Positions 1-12,604 of a stretch of DNA of 64,000 bases are shown here, one piece after another. Under the pieces are notes generated by a model. That model was given only the letters and a program-made list of their open reading frames with translations. It was not told where the DNA came from and did no database searches. The translations under genes and the position numbers were made by a program. The DNA is from Trachemys scripta elegans (taxonomy: Eukaryota; Chordata; Testudines; Emydidae), in contig NC_048299.1 in the NCBI RefSeq assembly GCF_013100865.1, positions 46,253,345 through 46,317,344 of the forward strand. Reading direction: 5' to 3'. The stretch's first letter is position 1. Every line of letters begins with the position of its first letter.

Positions 1-365
1 CCTTCCCTCTTATCCCATGACTGCTTACTTTGCTTAAGAGTCTTTGGTGAGATACCTTGTCAAAGGCTTTCTGAAAATCTAACTACACTATATCCACTGG
101 ATTCCCCTTTTCCACATGCTTGTTGACCCCTCAAAGAATGCTAGTAGATTGGTGAGGCATGATTTCCCTTTACAAAAGCTATGTTGACTCTTCCCCAACA
201 AATCATGCTCATCTATGTGTCTGACAATTCTGTTCTTTACTATAGTTTCAACCAGTTTGCCTGGTACTGAAGTTAGGCTTACCGGCTTGTAATTGCCAGG
301 ATCACCTCTGGAGCCTTTTTTAAAAATTGGCATCACATTAGCTATCCTCCATTCGTTCAACTTTA
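1..365 (-). mobile_element. CR1 LINE fragment (reverse transcriptase, 5' part)
   Basis: On the minus strand the sequence reads WRIANVMPIFKKGSRGDPGNYKPVSLTSVPGK and then a short KNRIVRHIDEHDLLGKSQHSF, the N-terminal part of a CR1-type reverse transcriptase. Residues are recognisable but the frame breaks after about 90 codons. The element continues past the left edge and its homology ends near 365. Confidence 0.85.
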
Positions 366-852
366 ATATGGCAAGTCTAACTACAAATGTTATTTCAGCT
401 CATATAAATGTCAAGTCCTCTTTAATCTTGTGGAACTACTTAGCTCGCTAATATCCTGCATTAGTGAATTCTGATTTTACAGTGGAGGTATTTTTTTTTA
501 AATGCGTATTGTCTTTCAGTTTTACTGAGTGTCACCCTTCTCTCGTCTTTCTGGGGATGGGATAAAGGGCAGTATCAGACCAATACCATTCGGTATAGTG
601 GAGGGTCAGTTCTGCTATAGTTAAGGTTGGGATGTCCTTCCTGTTTAAAAGCCTGACTCCTCTAAGTACTTTAAAATTTGCACAATTACTGAGCTTAATT
701 TGGAATTTGGTATGCCTCATGGGGGCACAGGCTTTGGGTAGTGATCCAGATTTGGGGCCATTTGATTGAAGGCTTCCTGAGTTACAACCCTGTGGGGAAA
801 AACCGTGCTTTTCTGAAGGTGGATGAATTACCAACAACTTTTGTGCACACTT
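366..852 (-). repeat. Probable body of a minus-strand SINE, unclassified
   Basis: This stretch lies directly downstream, on the minus strand, of the tRNA-like head at 853-925. It may be the body of the same SINE; the tail boundary is unclear. The open minus frame at 532-861 has no recognisable protein. Confidence 0.3.
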
Positions 853-925
853 AGGACTCAAACCAGGGCTGAGATCCTTGCATCAGGATCTCAGACATTC
901 AAGGGTTACCACCAACTAGCCCTTT
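853..925 (-). repeat. tRNA-like SINE head (minus strand)
   Basis: Read on the minus strand there is a box-A-like TAGTTGGTGG and, about 50 nt on, a box-B-like GGTTTGAGTCC, spaced as in a tRNA. Between them GAGATCC and GGATCTC form a perfect stem. It is too diverged to fold as a normal tRNA, so a SINE promoter remnant is more likely. Confidence 0.45.
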
Positions 926-1062
926 CGGGGAAATCACATTACAGCATTATTTGAAGAAGTTAGGCACGTGCCTATCCAGAGAACCAATCAGTTCTAAGGC
1001 TCATGCACCCTACTGATTACACTGCATGTGCACGGAGAGAGAGAGAGGCTAAGGGAGTTGAA

Positions 1063-1170
1063 AGCCAGCTGTAGCTCAGAGGACTTAATTGCTCCAGGGG
1101 AGTGTTATAGGCATCAAACTTGAGCACTACCCAGGCACTGTGAGTTCACATCTAGCCCTGGGCAGATATC
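1063..1170 (+). repeat. tRNA-like SINE head (plus strand)
   Basis: GTAGCTCAGAGG resembles a pol III A box, and GAGTTCACATC about 75 nt later resembles a degenerate B box. It points away from the minus-strand head at 853-925. This looks like an old SINE fragment. Confidence 0.4.
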
Positions 1171-4100
1171 CTCTGTCAAAGGATTTCTTTATTATCGGGG
1201 AATGTAGTCTGACTAAAGCAGAAAGGAAGGTGCTCATACTGTATTTAGACGGTGCTTAAACTATGTTTGAAATGACAGTAAATTACACATGCAAATGCTT
1301 GCTGGAAGGGGAGGGTGATTGGGGTGGAAGAGTAGGTGGAAGTGGGGGAAAAGGTTTGGAGCTGCAGTGAGGGGAGGGATGATCATGGGGAGGAGATAAA
1401 AGGGGTGTGTGTAAGTAGGAGAGGCTTGTGGGGGTCAGATGAGAAGGTGGGGGTTTAAAAGAATGGGAGAGACAACTGGAAGCAGGTTTTGGGAGTGAGT
1501 CATAGGGGAACTGAGGGAGAATAGGGGCAGAGGCACCTGTCAGCCCCACATATCTCTTCCATGTGTCTGTCTGGATCAGGGGGGCTGCGTGTCTTAGGGG
1601 GGCTGAGCCTCTTTCCCTACCTTTATTTGTGTAAGTTTCTGGGGGACCCCACCTCCTCTAGGGGGCTCTGACCCCTCCATCATGCTATCTGGAGTGGTTC
1701 ATGAACTTGGGCACCAACCTTAGGGCTGACTGTTACAAATCAGCACACAAACCTCAAACGGGCTGTGTGTTCTATCATTAGATTTCATCAACCTAGTATC
1801 AAGTGTGAACTCCTCAAGCACTATAACAGCCTTAACGTGGAGTCACAGACAGTCCTCTTGGGCACTCCAGTCTATCTTGCCACCCAGGCAAGCCTGCCTT
1901 TGTGATAGATGGTCCCTTACACCAAAAATCACAACAATATTTAGGTTACTCCCAGTCCCAAAGAACCAGTCACTTACCCCATGTCATTTGTACCTTAGAT
2001 CTCTCACCAAAGACAAAGCTTGTAGCCAATCCAGTACTAAACTAATTAAAGATTTATTAACTAGGAAAAAGAAATGATCGTTATTTATAAGGTTAAAGCA
2101 GGTAAACATACACACAAATGAATTACAATTTTAAGTTTCAAAAAGTATTATAAGCTGCTGTAATATGCAAACTGTATATGTCTTTTAGGGCTAACCCAAG
2201 CTAAGCAGCTTGGGGATCCCATGCTTATGCTTAGAAATATTGCCCTCTCTAACTCCAAGCAACATAGTGGTACAGTTCTTTCTGATCAAGGATTTTTATT
2301 CCTTTCACATAAAATTCAAACTGTGACGTGATGAGGGTTTGTACACATCACCTCTTCATCGGTGTTGGAAGAGAAATCAACAAAGTCTTTTGTCCACTGA
2401 TGCTCCACAATGGTTCATTTGGTGTCTGTCGGCCTTCTTTTGTTGGACAGGAGATAACACCTCTGGTGGTAAACTAATATTTCACACTTGATAATGCTTC
2501 TCTCATGACTCTGGGGGTTTCCAGTTGCATAGCAAACACTTCTACAGTTACAAAGCAAACACTTAACTATTACCTCATGACATGGAATACAGATATTGTA
2601 AGTGAAATTAATGCATGTAGCAACTCACAAGCATTTCATAAAGTCCAAACACTAAACACGTTCTTATAAACTTAACATGTATTTTAACAATGCTAACACA
2701 CAGGTGAGCCAAGCTCGTTTCCAGCTACTTATTTGTCAGTGTTCAGTGAGGCCTAGGAGCCTTGGCATGAGCTGGCACATCCTCCATCTGTGTCCTCTTC
2801 ATGTGAGCCAGGGTATGGCGGAGTTGCTCTTCTGGGGCATCTGAACCCCTCGCCCTGCCTCCTGTGTGTGTGGCAGGATCTGGGGGACCGCTACCCATCT
2901 ACAGGGGGTCTAACACCCCTTTGACTCCCTCATGTGAGCTGGGATTTGGGGGACTTCCCCTTCTAAGGGCATCTTTGCCCCTTTTCTTGCCCTCCCCAAG
3001 TGATATGGGGGGCAGGTCTTGTCCCTCTACAGGGGTTTGAAACCCCCGCCTCTCTGGGTGCGGAGCTTAGAGCAGGTATACTGGGAGCATGCAACAAGAA
3101 TGCATTGCTCAGACTGAGGTGGGACATTGAGAATAGGCATGCTTGATGCATATCACTGGTTCTCTAGCACTGGTGAGGGGGGATGGGAACACTCACAGAC
3201 ATGAATGGAGCAGTTCACCTATCTCACAATGTATTCATCTCCATAAGGTGTTTACATTCAGATGCATATTGGGGTTGTACATATGGCCATGTCTTCCATG
3301 GCTGGCTACAACCCTTAGAATTGAGGAATACTTCAGAGAATATTGGTCAGCTGCATACTGTGTATTCAGGGAACACCAGTGTCTGCGTTATGTCAGAATA
3401 CTGACAGGTATGATGGGTAAGGAAGGACCTTGCCCACCACGGGGTAAACCAGTGTTTAAGCTTAATCAATTGTTTATTGCGGACTATTGCATTTCCCAGG
3501 CCTAAACTAACATCTGCTTCTGTAGCATTTTTACACATAGCTGACCCACCACTCAGGTCCCACACTAATGGACACTCTTAAATGAGAATAACTAATCTAA
3601 GTTAATTAACATCCAGTTTATCCTACTTTTACTTGACTTTCTCCTAGTCCTATTTAAAAGTCAGTTCAATGTTGTTTCATAATATAATTGTTTTAGGTCT
3701 TCGTGAGTGTTTCATTTTCAGATTTTTTCTTATGTGAAAGTACATGAACTAGGATGTGGTAATTTGCTCATTCGCATAGAGAATCTAAAACTTCATGACC
3801 TCTGTAGTTTGAGGTTGACTTTTCTAAAAGAGCTTGATCTTATTCATGGAAAACTGTCACTAGATCTAGGTTATGTTGTTGCCGCTAAATAGAAATATCT
3901 CTTCCTACAGGGTTCACGCCACATACAGTATTTGATGTAAAATGTGCCATGCTTGTTCGTAAATTGTTTTAAATGTGTTCTGAGGCAATGTTGTCTTCCT
4001 AGGTTTGCACAGAGGCAGACTGAAACAGAGGGCTAAATTCTGCTCTCTTCTAACAACGCCACTTCACTGAAATCATCTGGTTTTCTCCATGTTATTTCAA

Positions 4101-5261
4101 TGTACAAACCACTGCAGAACCTCTGTACTTTAAGTTGAAAAAGTTCGGGAAAGTAAGGTATTAAGTATGCTCAAAAGTATCATTGGGCTGAAGGAAATTT
4201 GAGAATTGTTGCCAGATTCAGTGGAATCCTTTCTTAACCTCCCAGGAGGGTTTTGTTTTTGTTTTTGAGATTTTTTTTTTTTTTTTTAAACCAGAATAAC
4301 TCAAAATGAATCTGAAAATACTAATGTTCTGCTTATAAATTAGATGTAGCTTACTGAATAGTTTTAAATAAAATTGACTCTTTATTTCACCCTGTTTACA
4401 AACAGAAATCCTGATCCTGAAATGAACTTGTGCTCATGCTTAATTTTACACACTCTGAGTCTTCCCAATGGGAGTTAGGGTAGAATTTTTGGCCTTGTCT
4501 CCTATATATATCTTTCATCTCACCCTTTTAAATTCCCCCATATTTTCTATCTCCCCATGTCCAAGGGTACAGTCAAATATTAATTATATTTCTAGCTCCA
4601 GACCTGTTTGTTTTAACAACACCTTTTAGGAGAGTGTTTCACATCTAGTCATTGAGTAAGATGGGTCACTGTTAATATCAAAGTCAGTTCATGCCATGCA
4701 TTTGGCAGCTGCAATGCTGTTTGTTCTGTTATGGCTCTTTGTGAATATCAGAAACAATTTACAACAACAAAACTAGACACATTTGAAAATGGCCCAGATG
4801 TTTAGTATATAGCAAAGGTTAAACTTTGATTTATCTTACATCCAGAAACAGGGCTACTGTATAAACCGCTTCTTAAAGATGATGTGGCACATAGATTTTA
4901 CATTTCTCTTCTATTTAATAACACTTTTGACCCTTAAGACTTAACATGCCAGTTCTAAAATACATGTGCCTAATTCTAGTGAACCAGTGATGGAAAATAT
5001 ATAATTAGTCACTTTTATTTAAGTATGTACAATATGCTTCAATGACTAATTTTCCGGGCAGTGATTCACAACCTTCTGCCTCTTTTTTCATATTTAAACA
5101 CTTCTGGTTATGAAATTTTCTATCTTCATATTTAGAACTGGACTAGGTTTGAATATCTAATTAAACGTTTTAAAAACTCTCTCTCCATAGAAGCATTTAT
5201 TGATAATTAAAGCTTTATACATCAAAAACATTATTTCATGTATATTAGAGAGTGTGATCTT
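1171..5261. other. Intron, mostly unclassified repeats
   Basis: 1300-1540 is purine-rich on the plus strand. 1680-2800 and 2800-3170 look like old repeat DNA but I cannot name the family. Frames at 2963-3151 and 3143-3505 have no recognised domain. A poly-T run lies at about 4270-4287. No exon with conserved neurabin sequence was found. Confidence 0.4.
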
Positions 5262-5274
5262 TATTCTCTTTTTG

Positions 5275-5393
5275 GTGTCAAGCATTAGAAGGGTAGCCGT
5301 GTTAGTGTGTATCCACAAAAACAACGAGGAGTCTGGTGACACCTTAAAGACTAACAGATTTATTTGGGCATAAGCTACTCCTCTTTGTTTTTC
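5275..5393 (+). mobile_element. Foldback SINE-like element (GTAGCCGTGTTAGT family)
   Basis: Contains GGGTAGCCGTGTTAGTGTG, an AAAAACAACGAGGAGT block and the core ACAGATTTATTTGGGCATAA. The right end is ACTCCTCTTTGTTTTT, an inverted copy of the AAAAACAACGAGGAGT block. A 13-bp perfect direct repeat TATTCTCTTTTTG flanks it (5262-5274 and 5394-5406), as expected of target-primed retroposition. Confidence 0.75.
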
Positions 5394-5970
5394 TATTCTC
5401 TTTTTGTGACCTTTTACCAGTTATAGAAATGACTTTATTTTATTGCATTTAAGCAGATATTTTAAAACTGGGAATGTAACAAGGCAACTGGTCTAAAATA
5501 TCCTAATTTAGTTTAGTTTGTGTTCTGAAAACTGTAGTCACTAAAAACTGAACCTGTATTTTGGCAATTGACAATATCATTTCAAGAAAAAAACATTTAA
5601 CACTGCTAAATATTTATTTTCTAACATATCGTCAGTCTGACTATGGCAGCAGATAACTCACTTAAATTCCTGTTTAAATTGTAGGAATGTAGAGTACTTG
5701 CTCTGTTTCTGTTTTGGAAAACAACTGGTAGATGCTTTGATGTCATTGTGTCAGGGTTTTATTTATGTATACACTAAGACCTTTATGTGTCATTGAGCAG
5801 ACTTAATTTTGGTGTCTGTTTCAAGGCCTGAAAATAATATAACAATAAACCATGAGTGCCTTCGGAAGGAGAGGAAAAATATATTATATTAACCTAAAAT
5901 ATATTATAATTACCTAAAATAACCTACCTTCATAAAAATGTCAGGACATTCAACTCCAGTATTTCAGGTC

Positions 5971-6784
5971 TAGTTTTGCCAGGTGTCTGGTTTTTGACCG
6001 GAATGCTCCGTCGAAAAGGGACCCTGGCAGTTCCGGTCAGCACAGCTGACCGGGCCATTAAAAAAGTCCAGTTGGCAGGGCTGGCAAACTCCAGTGGGAG
6101 TTGTAGGGGCAGCACCTGTGTGAGGAGACACCACGCAGACCTGCCTGGATGCCCCGATGTCTAGGAGCCGAGGGATACGTTGCTACTTCTGGGGAGTCGC
6201 CTGAGATAAGCTCTGCCCAAGGCTCAACCCCCCTCCCTCATCCCAATCCCCTTCCCCAGCCTGGAGCCCCCTCCCACACCCAAACTCCCTCCCAGAGCCC
6301 GCACCCTGCACCTTTTCCTGCACCACCCTGGAGCCCCCTCCCAGACCCTGAACCCCTCATTTCTGGCCCCACCCTGGAACCCGCACCCCCAGCCAGAGCC
6401 CTCATCCCCTCCTGTACCCCAAACCCCTGCCCCAGCCCAGAGCCCCCTCCCACACTCCAAACCACTCAGTTCCACCCCCAGCCCAGAGCCCCCTCCTGCA
6501 CCCCAAATCCCTCATCCCCAGCCCCACCCCAGCACCTGCACCCCAACCTCCTGCCCCAGCCCAGAGCCCCCTCCTTCACGAACCCCTCATTTCTGGCCCC
6601 ACCCTGGAGCCCTCACCCCCTCCTATACCCCAATCCCCTGCCCCACCCTGGTAAAAATGAGCAAGTGAGTGAGGGTGGGGAAGAGCGAGTGACAGAGGAA
6701 GGGGGGGATGGAGTGAACGGGGGGTGGGGCCTCAGAGAAGGGGCAGGTGTTTAGTTTTATGCAATTAGAAAGTTGGCAACCCTA
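5971..6784 (+). mobile_element. Non-autonomous hAT-type transposon, family B copy 1
   Basis: The 3' terminus TTGGCAACCCTA is the inverse of the 5' terminus TAGTTTTGCCA, allowing for decay. The flanks TTCAGGTC (5963-5970) and TTCAGGAC (6785-6792) agree at 7 of 8 bases, the hAT duplication length. The interior (about 6225-6660) is an imperfect minisatellite of C-rich units such as AGCCCCCTCCCACACCC. The second copy is at 55064-55848. The proline-rich 201-residue frame inside is a by-product of the C-rich repeat. Confidence 0.75.
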
Positions 6785-6792
6785 TTCAGGAC

Positions 6793-7767
6793 CCTTCCTG
6801 GTCTAGAAGCAAGAGCTTTCCAGTTGAAAACATAAATTCTCCCCTTTTCAGTGGTGAAAAATCTCCCATTTTTAGTCTCAAGAAGTCATGAGATCAGATT
6901 TTTAAACCTATTGCTGGTGCAAGACTGCATATTGCACATCCTAGGCCTTCGGACAATGTACGTAATGGCTGTGCGAAGCTGTTATGGAGTTTTACGTCCC
7001 AAGGGAAGGGGATTATGGGGCAGAGGACAGTGAGGTGCATGATAAATGCTGTATATTACATGGATCCACAATTTATTATATGGGTATTACTATCACATGT
7101 ATATCTATCACAGGCGTCTTGGTGATATCCATCTAATAAAAGCCTGTTTAAGTTAGTTAGTTTAAACCAGAATTAATTTTTGCTGTATTTTCCCTTTACT
7201 TGTTGCTTCAGAGGATAGACTAATGCATGACAAACGTGGATGTTCTCCATCTTTATTTACAACAGCCATGTTAAGGATCCAGTGCTGCTTCCATTGAAGA
7301 CTGAGTTTGGCCATTTTACAGTATTCATTTGGAGTAGTAGCAGGCCCTAAAACTATAGATCAGAAGTGACAGGACCAGGCTGTGCTTGGTGCCGTACCAC
7401 TATGTGGAAGGGATAGGCCAGAGAGGCCACATGGGGGTGCTTTATCCCTCTGTCGTGGTTGGGTCACAGTGCCAGATTTAGTGACAGCAGGATCAGTGTG
7501 CCAGTTTGAGAGCTGGTTTGATGAGGGTTAAAATGCTGATTTGTATTCTGTTTCTCTCAGTGTTTCCTGTTGACATTAGAAAGCTAACTATGTTCTTTAT
7601 GAATGGTTTGTTTTGGTCTCCAGCTTGGACTCTTGGACTCATAGTTTCAAATGGGGTCATTTTAGTCACCATTCTTTCCCCTTTGGAAGTCATCCTTGGC
7701 TACTTTGCTTCTGTGGTGTGCAGCATATCTCCAAATTGTATTCCTTTCTGCTAGTCTATGACTTCCT
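6793..7767. other. Intron, nothing firmly recognised
   Basis: No exon and no classified element. Short open frames at 7493-7754 lack any recognisable domain. Confidence 0.45.
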
Positions 7768-8862
7768 GGGTAGATTGGTTTAAATCAAAGTGATTTAAAT
7801 CACTGGTTTTAAGCATGATTTAAATCAGCAAGTAAGAAACCTCAATTTAAATCGTGAATTTTAATTGTGTATTGCATTTGTACTTTTTAGTTATTTTCTA
7901 AACAAAGGTTGATTTTCATTAGTTGGTACCAATTGAAACATATTGATTTGCAACTTGATATAGCCTTTCATTAGATTTGGTGCTTTTTTTTAGCTAACCC
8001 GGAGGATACACTGTACTGTACTGTACTGTACTTATGTAAGCAATTATATAGCTTAACTTATATTTGTTCAGATTCTTAATAGTTATATTTTAACATATTA
8101 GAAAAGGGTGACTAATGCATCATTTACTTGATGATAATTAATTTTTTACTTGTGATTTTTATCAAAGTCTATTTGGATAAAAATTCAAATTTGATTAAAA
8201 TGCACAAAACATATTTTAAGTTTTTTTAAAAAATATTAAATAAAAGTACATTAAAAGCACTGGATACATCAGAAGACAAGATTTTTCAAAACATGTTTTG
8301 CACTTAAACAAAGGAAGTATGACTTGTAGTTATGAATTGAACTGATTGTTTCTGATCATCATGTCCTTCCAGATTTTAGAGCTTGCAGATTTTAGAGCTC
8401 TCACACTTAGTTTGCATTCATAGACTGGAAAAGGAAAACAAGTTTTCCTGCTTTCTCAACTCCCAATTGGTCTCTGAACTTTGGCTGGACTAGTCATTGA
8501 ACTGAGCTAGTTGAATAAACTGAAATGAAGAAAATATTCTTTCTGCACCTGCAAAAGAGGCAACTGCTGTCAAAAGCTGGTTTAGCATTTCAACAAACCC
8601 TGAATCCAGGTGTTTAGCCCGTGATTTCCACCAGTTCAGTGGGTTGACTTCCTTTAAAACTTGGCATCAAATATGTACTGCTTAATATTATTTTATGTAT
8701 TTAATAATTATAATAAGTTTAGATCTTAACATAGGTTGTCAATTTCAAAGTAATTTTAAATAGGTTTATTTAAAAAAAATGCTATATTTCATTTAAATAC
8801 AAAAATACAATTTAAATTAAAAAAAAATCTGTTGTTTTTTTAATCATAGATTTTTATCCACC
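7768..8862. mobile_element. AT-rich DNA element (GGTGGATAAAAATC-ended)
   Basis: The left end GGGTAGATTGGTTTAAATCA and the inverse of the right end, GGTGGATAAAAATC, are imperfect inverted termini. Several ATTTAAATCA motifs follow the left end. I recognise this from many turtle and crocodile introns but cannot name the family, and I found no target duplication. A (TACTG)n run lies near 8010-8030. Confidence 0.5.
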
Positions 8863-9820
8863 ATGGTCTGACAGATTACTTGGCATAGGGAATGGGGTTG
8901 GGTTTATCCACTCATGGGACCTTGTCTTACACAGATGCCAAATTCCAAATGACTTTCAAGAATGCACAGTGCCATCTAATACAAATTAAATTTTTCCTCT
9001 TACATAGAATATAATGCACCCTTCAGTGTTTTATATATGTTCATCTTTTGCCCCAAATGTTTAGGGAACAACTAAATCATCATATGGAATGTCTCAGTGG
9101 CCTGATTTTGCTTTACAGATCTGCATAATGTTTTTCAGCTGTAAGCAGCTAATCCTCTTTCTAACATGTTAAGAACATACTCTTCTAACTTCGATTCATT
9201 TAAACTCCTAAGTGTCTCTCACTTGTTTATAACATTGGTATTATAGTGTGATTATCTGTCTTTACTACTGTAATACACGGAGCATCTAATTACAGTACCT
9301 CCAATGTACTGGAAAAAAACCTGTGTTACAACCAAAGCTCATCCTAAAATGTAATTGCTGAAAACTAGATCTGAAAGCAGCGGGTTTCAACCAAAGCAAG
9401 GGAAACTTGAACAGAGAATAAGTTTTGAACCTGCAGCAAAAACAAACTTTGGGAGAATAGTGTAGTGACAGAGTTTCATGAAATAACAGGAAAACTTAAA
9501 TGCACTTTGAATTAAGAAAATAGCATAAGTATCATCTAGAAATGTATCCATGGGAAAAGATGAAAATCCAGAAGCCAAACTGATTGGACAAAAACATAGA
9601 AACCGATTCTCCACTTTTGTGGGGGTGGGATAGGGGCCACAAAGGTGTGTATAACAAGCAGGAAATGCAATGCAGGTGGGGAAGGATAGAACAGTGGCTC
9701 TATAGTACACTCCACTCCCCATAAGCCCACAGAAATCTCTCTATGCTACTACCATGTGCCTGGTTTTTTGCAGGCTTGTGGGAGGAAATGTGTTGCAGTT
9801 ATTGAATTGGAAGTGATGAT

Positions 9821-11094
9821 TACTCCTTCGTGAATTCTGCGCCAAAAATTAAAAATCTTGTGCACAATATTTTAAAATTCTGCACATTTTATTTGTCAAA
9901 ATAACACTATATAATAATGCCAGTTTTAATTGTTTTGGTGATTTATTTCAAAATACCTGTCAGCAACTACATTAGAACCTCAGAGTTAAGAACACTTTGG
10001 GAATGGAGGTTGTTCGTAATTCTAAAATGTTCATAACTCTGAACAAAAAGTTACGGTTGTTCTTTCAAAATTTACCACTGAACATGGACTTAATACAGCT
10101 TTGAAACTTTACTGTGGAGAAGAAAAGTGCTGCTTTCCCTTTTCTTTTTTAAGTAGTTTTCATTTAACACAGTACTGTACTGTGCTTCTTTTTTTTTTTC
10201 CGTCGCTGTTGCTGCCTGTTTGTGTACTTCCAGTTCCAAATGAAGAGTGTGGTTGACTGGTCAGTTCGTAACTCTGGTGTTCATAACGCTGAGGTTCTAC
10301 TGTATAGCTGTAACAATACAGATACACAATAAATTCCCCCAGGAGTAGAGAGTTAAAGAAAGCCCTATCACAGCCCAGTTCCTGTTTCTCTGTCCCGCCC
10401 ATAGCCCAGCCGCGTGGTGCCCTCCAGCCCAGACACTCTCACCCCTTCCTCCTCACCTAGCCACACACCCCAGTGCAGACACTTGCACCACCTCCTCCCA
10501 GAACCCAGCTGCATCCCCCCCCAGCCCAGACACTGCACCCCCTACCCTCCACAGCCCAGTTGCTGGGTCCCCCCAGCCCAGACACTGCACCCCCTACCCT
10601 CCACAGCCCAGCTGCTGGGTCCCCCCAGCCCAGACATTCGCACCTCCTCCCCTGACCCCGAGCTCAACTGTGGGGCACCCCCCCCCGCCCCGACACGCGC
10701 ACCCTCTGCCCCCTCCCCCCAGCCTACCTCCTGGATGGCCCCCCAACCCACTCTCACACATCCCCTACTCCCCCCAGAGCCCAGGGATCCAGAGGAAGAA
10801 ACAGCCTGATGCTGGGTCCCAGGCTTATGTGGAGTTTCCTGCACGCGGCCTCCTTCCTTTGGGGTGTGCCAGGAACTGCAGCTGCTGGGAGCCCTCCAGC
10901 TCCCTTCTCCTTTCCCTCAGCAGTGTCTTCTATTGCGAGCTGGGGACCCAGGCTCTGCAGGGTCCAGGTGCCCCTAGTAGTGGCCAGCAGCTCTGCAGCC
11001 CATTTTTGGGCGGGGGAGGAGAAAATTCTGTGCAGAACATTAATTTCTGTGTAAATTCTGCATTGCACAGTGGCACAGAATTCCCTCAGGAGTA
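9821..11094. mobile_element. TIR transposon (TACTCCT...AATTCTG family), copy 1
   Basis: The left end TACTCCTTCGTGAATTCTGC and the inverse of the right end, TACTCCTGAGGGAATTCTGT, form inverted termini of about 20 bp. The next 140 bp (AATATTTTAAAATTCTGCA, TTTGTCAAAATAACA) match copy 2 at 54285-56146. The middle is C-rich with CCAGCCCAGACAC-type units. It carries a nested MITE at 9970-10302. It gives open frames of up to 141 codons that I do not consider genes. Confidence 0.75.
9970..10302. mobile_element. Nested TA-flanked MITE (mariner/Tigger-like)
   Basis: The ends CATTAGAACCTCAGAGTTA and the inverse of the right end CAGTAGAACCTCAGCGTTA differ at 2 of 19 bases; the match runs on to about 26 bp. 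TA dinucleotides flank both sides (9968-9969, 10303-10304). The sister transposon at 54285 has no insert at the same position. The 333-bp interior has no transposase. Confidence 0.82.
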
Positions 11095-11422
11095 GATTAT
11101 GTATGTAACAAATTTGCCCTGCTCTGGGTCTAAGTCCATGGGGTTCACGCTCTGTAGAGAGGTAATTTGGAGCCAGACTTCACGAGCATTGTTAGTGGTG
11201 TTGTTTTTTAACACAGTACTGTACTGTACTGTACCTGGTCACACCATGTCTGGTATATATTGTTTCTTCTCTGGCAAGAATAGTCTACATAGTGGGCTTT
11301 GCATATGGTCACAGCCACATCAGATATTTTGCACAGTTAATGTACATCTGGCTCTGACCAAAAATCAAACAGAGCTTGAGAAAGGACTGAAGAATAATCT
11401 TGTTCAATAATGTTTTATGCAG

Positions 11423-11558
11423 GTTTGTAATTGGACGAGAAAAGCCAGGACAAGTAAGTGAGGTTGCTCAGCTGATTAGCCAGACCCTAGAACAAGAGCG
11501 TCGCCAGAGAGAGCTCCTGGAACAGCATTATGCACAGTATGATGCAGATGATGATGAG
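11423..11558 (+). CDS. PPP1R9A: Neurabin-1 exon, start of coiled coil after the PDZ domain
   Basis: This 136-nt exon follows the acceptor TTTTATGCAG and ends at donor GTAATA. The first base completes a split codon and is followed by 45 codons, starting FVIGREKPGQ and ending YDADDDE. In known neurabins this segment lies just C-terminal to the PDZ domain. The stretch SQTLEQERRQRELLEQHY is strongly helical and charged, and begins a short coiled coil that runs into an acidic patch. The exon ends in phase 0, which matches the next exon. The methionine-initiated frame that seems to start upstream is intronic read-through and is not a start. Confidence 0.95.
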
Positions 11559-12590
11559 GTAATATACTTGTTAGCATTCCTCCTATTCATTACTTCATAA
11601 TGTTCCCTTTTCGATTTCCAGATCATTCTTTCTAACGTGCTTTGAGATAATGATGAGTGGAAGCAGTGTCATATGAAAGCTAAATCTATTGTACTATGCC
11701 TGTAAAAACATACACCTGTTTTACTAATACATATATTCCTATGGTTCTCAAAAATGTAACCATGCCCACACTGAAGTGCATATGTATTTTAATCAATATA
11801 GATCTTTAAGACTGCTTCAACTTGGGGCTGTGATGCACTAGCCAGCACAATAGCTGGTATATATGACTATGAATCTCATGAATGCCTGGTAGGAATCTTG
11901 TCCTGCTGTTGCATAGGACAAGATTCCTAAATCCTCTGCTCCAAGTTGGAACAGCTTAGTAGCGCAGGGCCAGATTTGGTCTAGATTTTCTATACAGTCA
12001 GTCAAAGAGACACTTGGGTACTGCTATCTATCTCTCCACCAACTCTAATTGTTTCTTTACCGATTTTAGCATGTGTCCTTCTTCAGGAACAAAGTCACTT
12101 ACTAAGTTTTTCAGCATGTATTTAAAATAATCCTTTTGTTCGAGGAGAGTGAACATCAAGTTGATTGACATTTCTGTAAGCATTGCTCTTTTGTTGAGGT
12201 GTCTGCTGTGTCTATATTAAGGAAAGGAGGTTGGTTTGCTAATACACTGAAGCTTTATTCTCTCTCTGGGAAAATGATTATTTTTTATCTTCCAGTAATT
12301 AATTTTTTGGAGTTTCTGTAGAGAGATGCATGAGGGCAATTGTTCTTTATCATCCCCAGCCTCCATTAAATGAACTAGTAAGAAGTGTTCTTTTGAAACT
12401 TCCATCTAATCTATTTTTTTCCTTTTTGGGTATCTGATGGACCCCAACGAGTTAGAATGCAGATTAACTCACACCACATACAGCCTTTACTGAAATGCAT
12501 GTTCAGAGTCCTCCTATTTTCATCTGCCAACACCCACAATGTACACATATACTCATTCTGACACCAACAGGCTTTAGCCATACAATCCCC
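11559..12590 (+). other. Intron, nothing recognised
   Basis: Start of the 8.6-kb intron that runs to 20174. I see no coding exon and no firmly recognised repeat here. The interval is ordinary AT-rich intronic DNA with scattered short frames only. Confidence 0.5.
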
Positions 12591-12604
12591 TTAATTTCTC
12601 CCTA

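Noticed and set aside
1640..3170. Possible LTR or retroviral remnant
   Set aside because: No paired ends, primer site or protein motif could be seen, so it is left unclassified.
6149..6754. Plus-strand 201-codon proline-rich frame
   Set aside because: It lies in the C-rich minisatellite of a hAT element; composition alone keeps it open.
10414..11095. Proline-rich frames of 131 and 141 codons
   Set aside because: Inside the C-rich middle of the TIR transposon copy 1, overlapping in several frames.
11400..11600. Independent small gene starting at ATG 11400
   Set aside because: The start and end are intronic; the middle is the neurabin exon 11423-11558.
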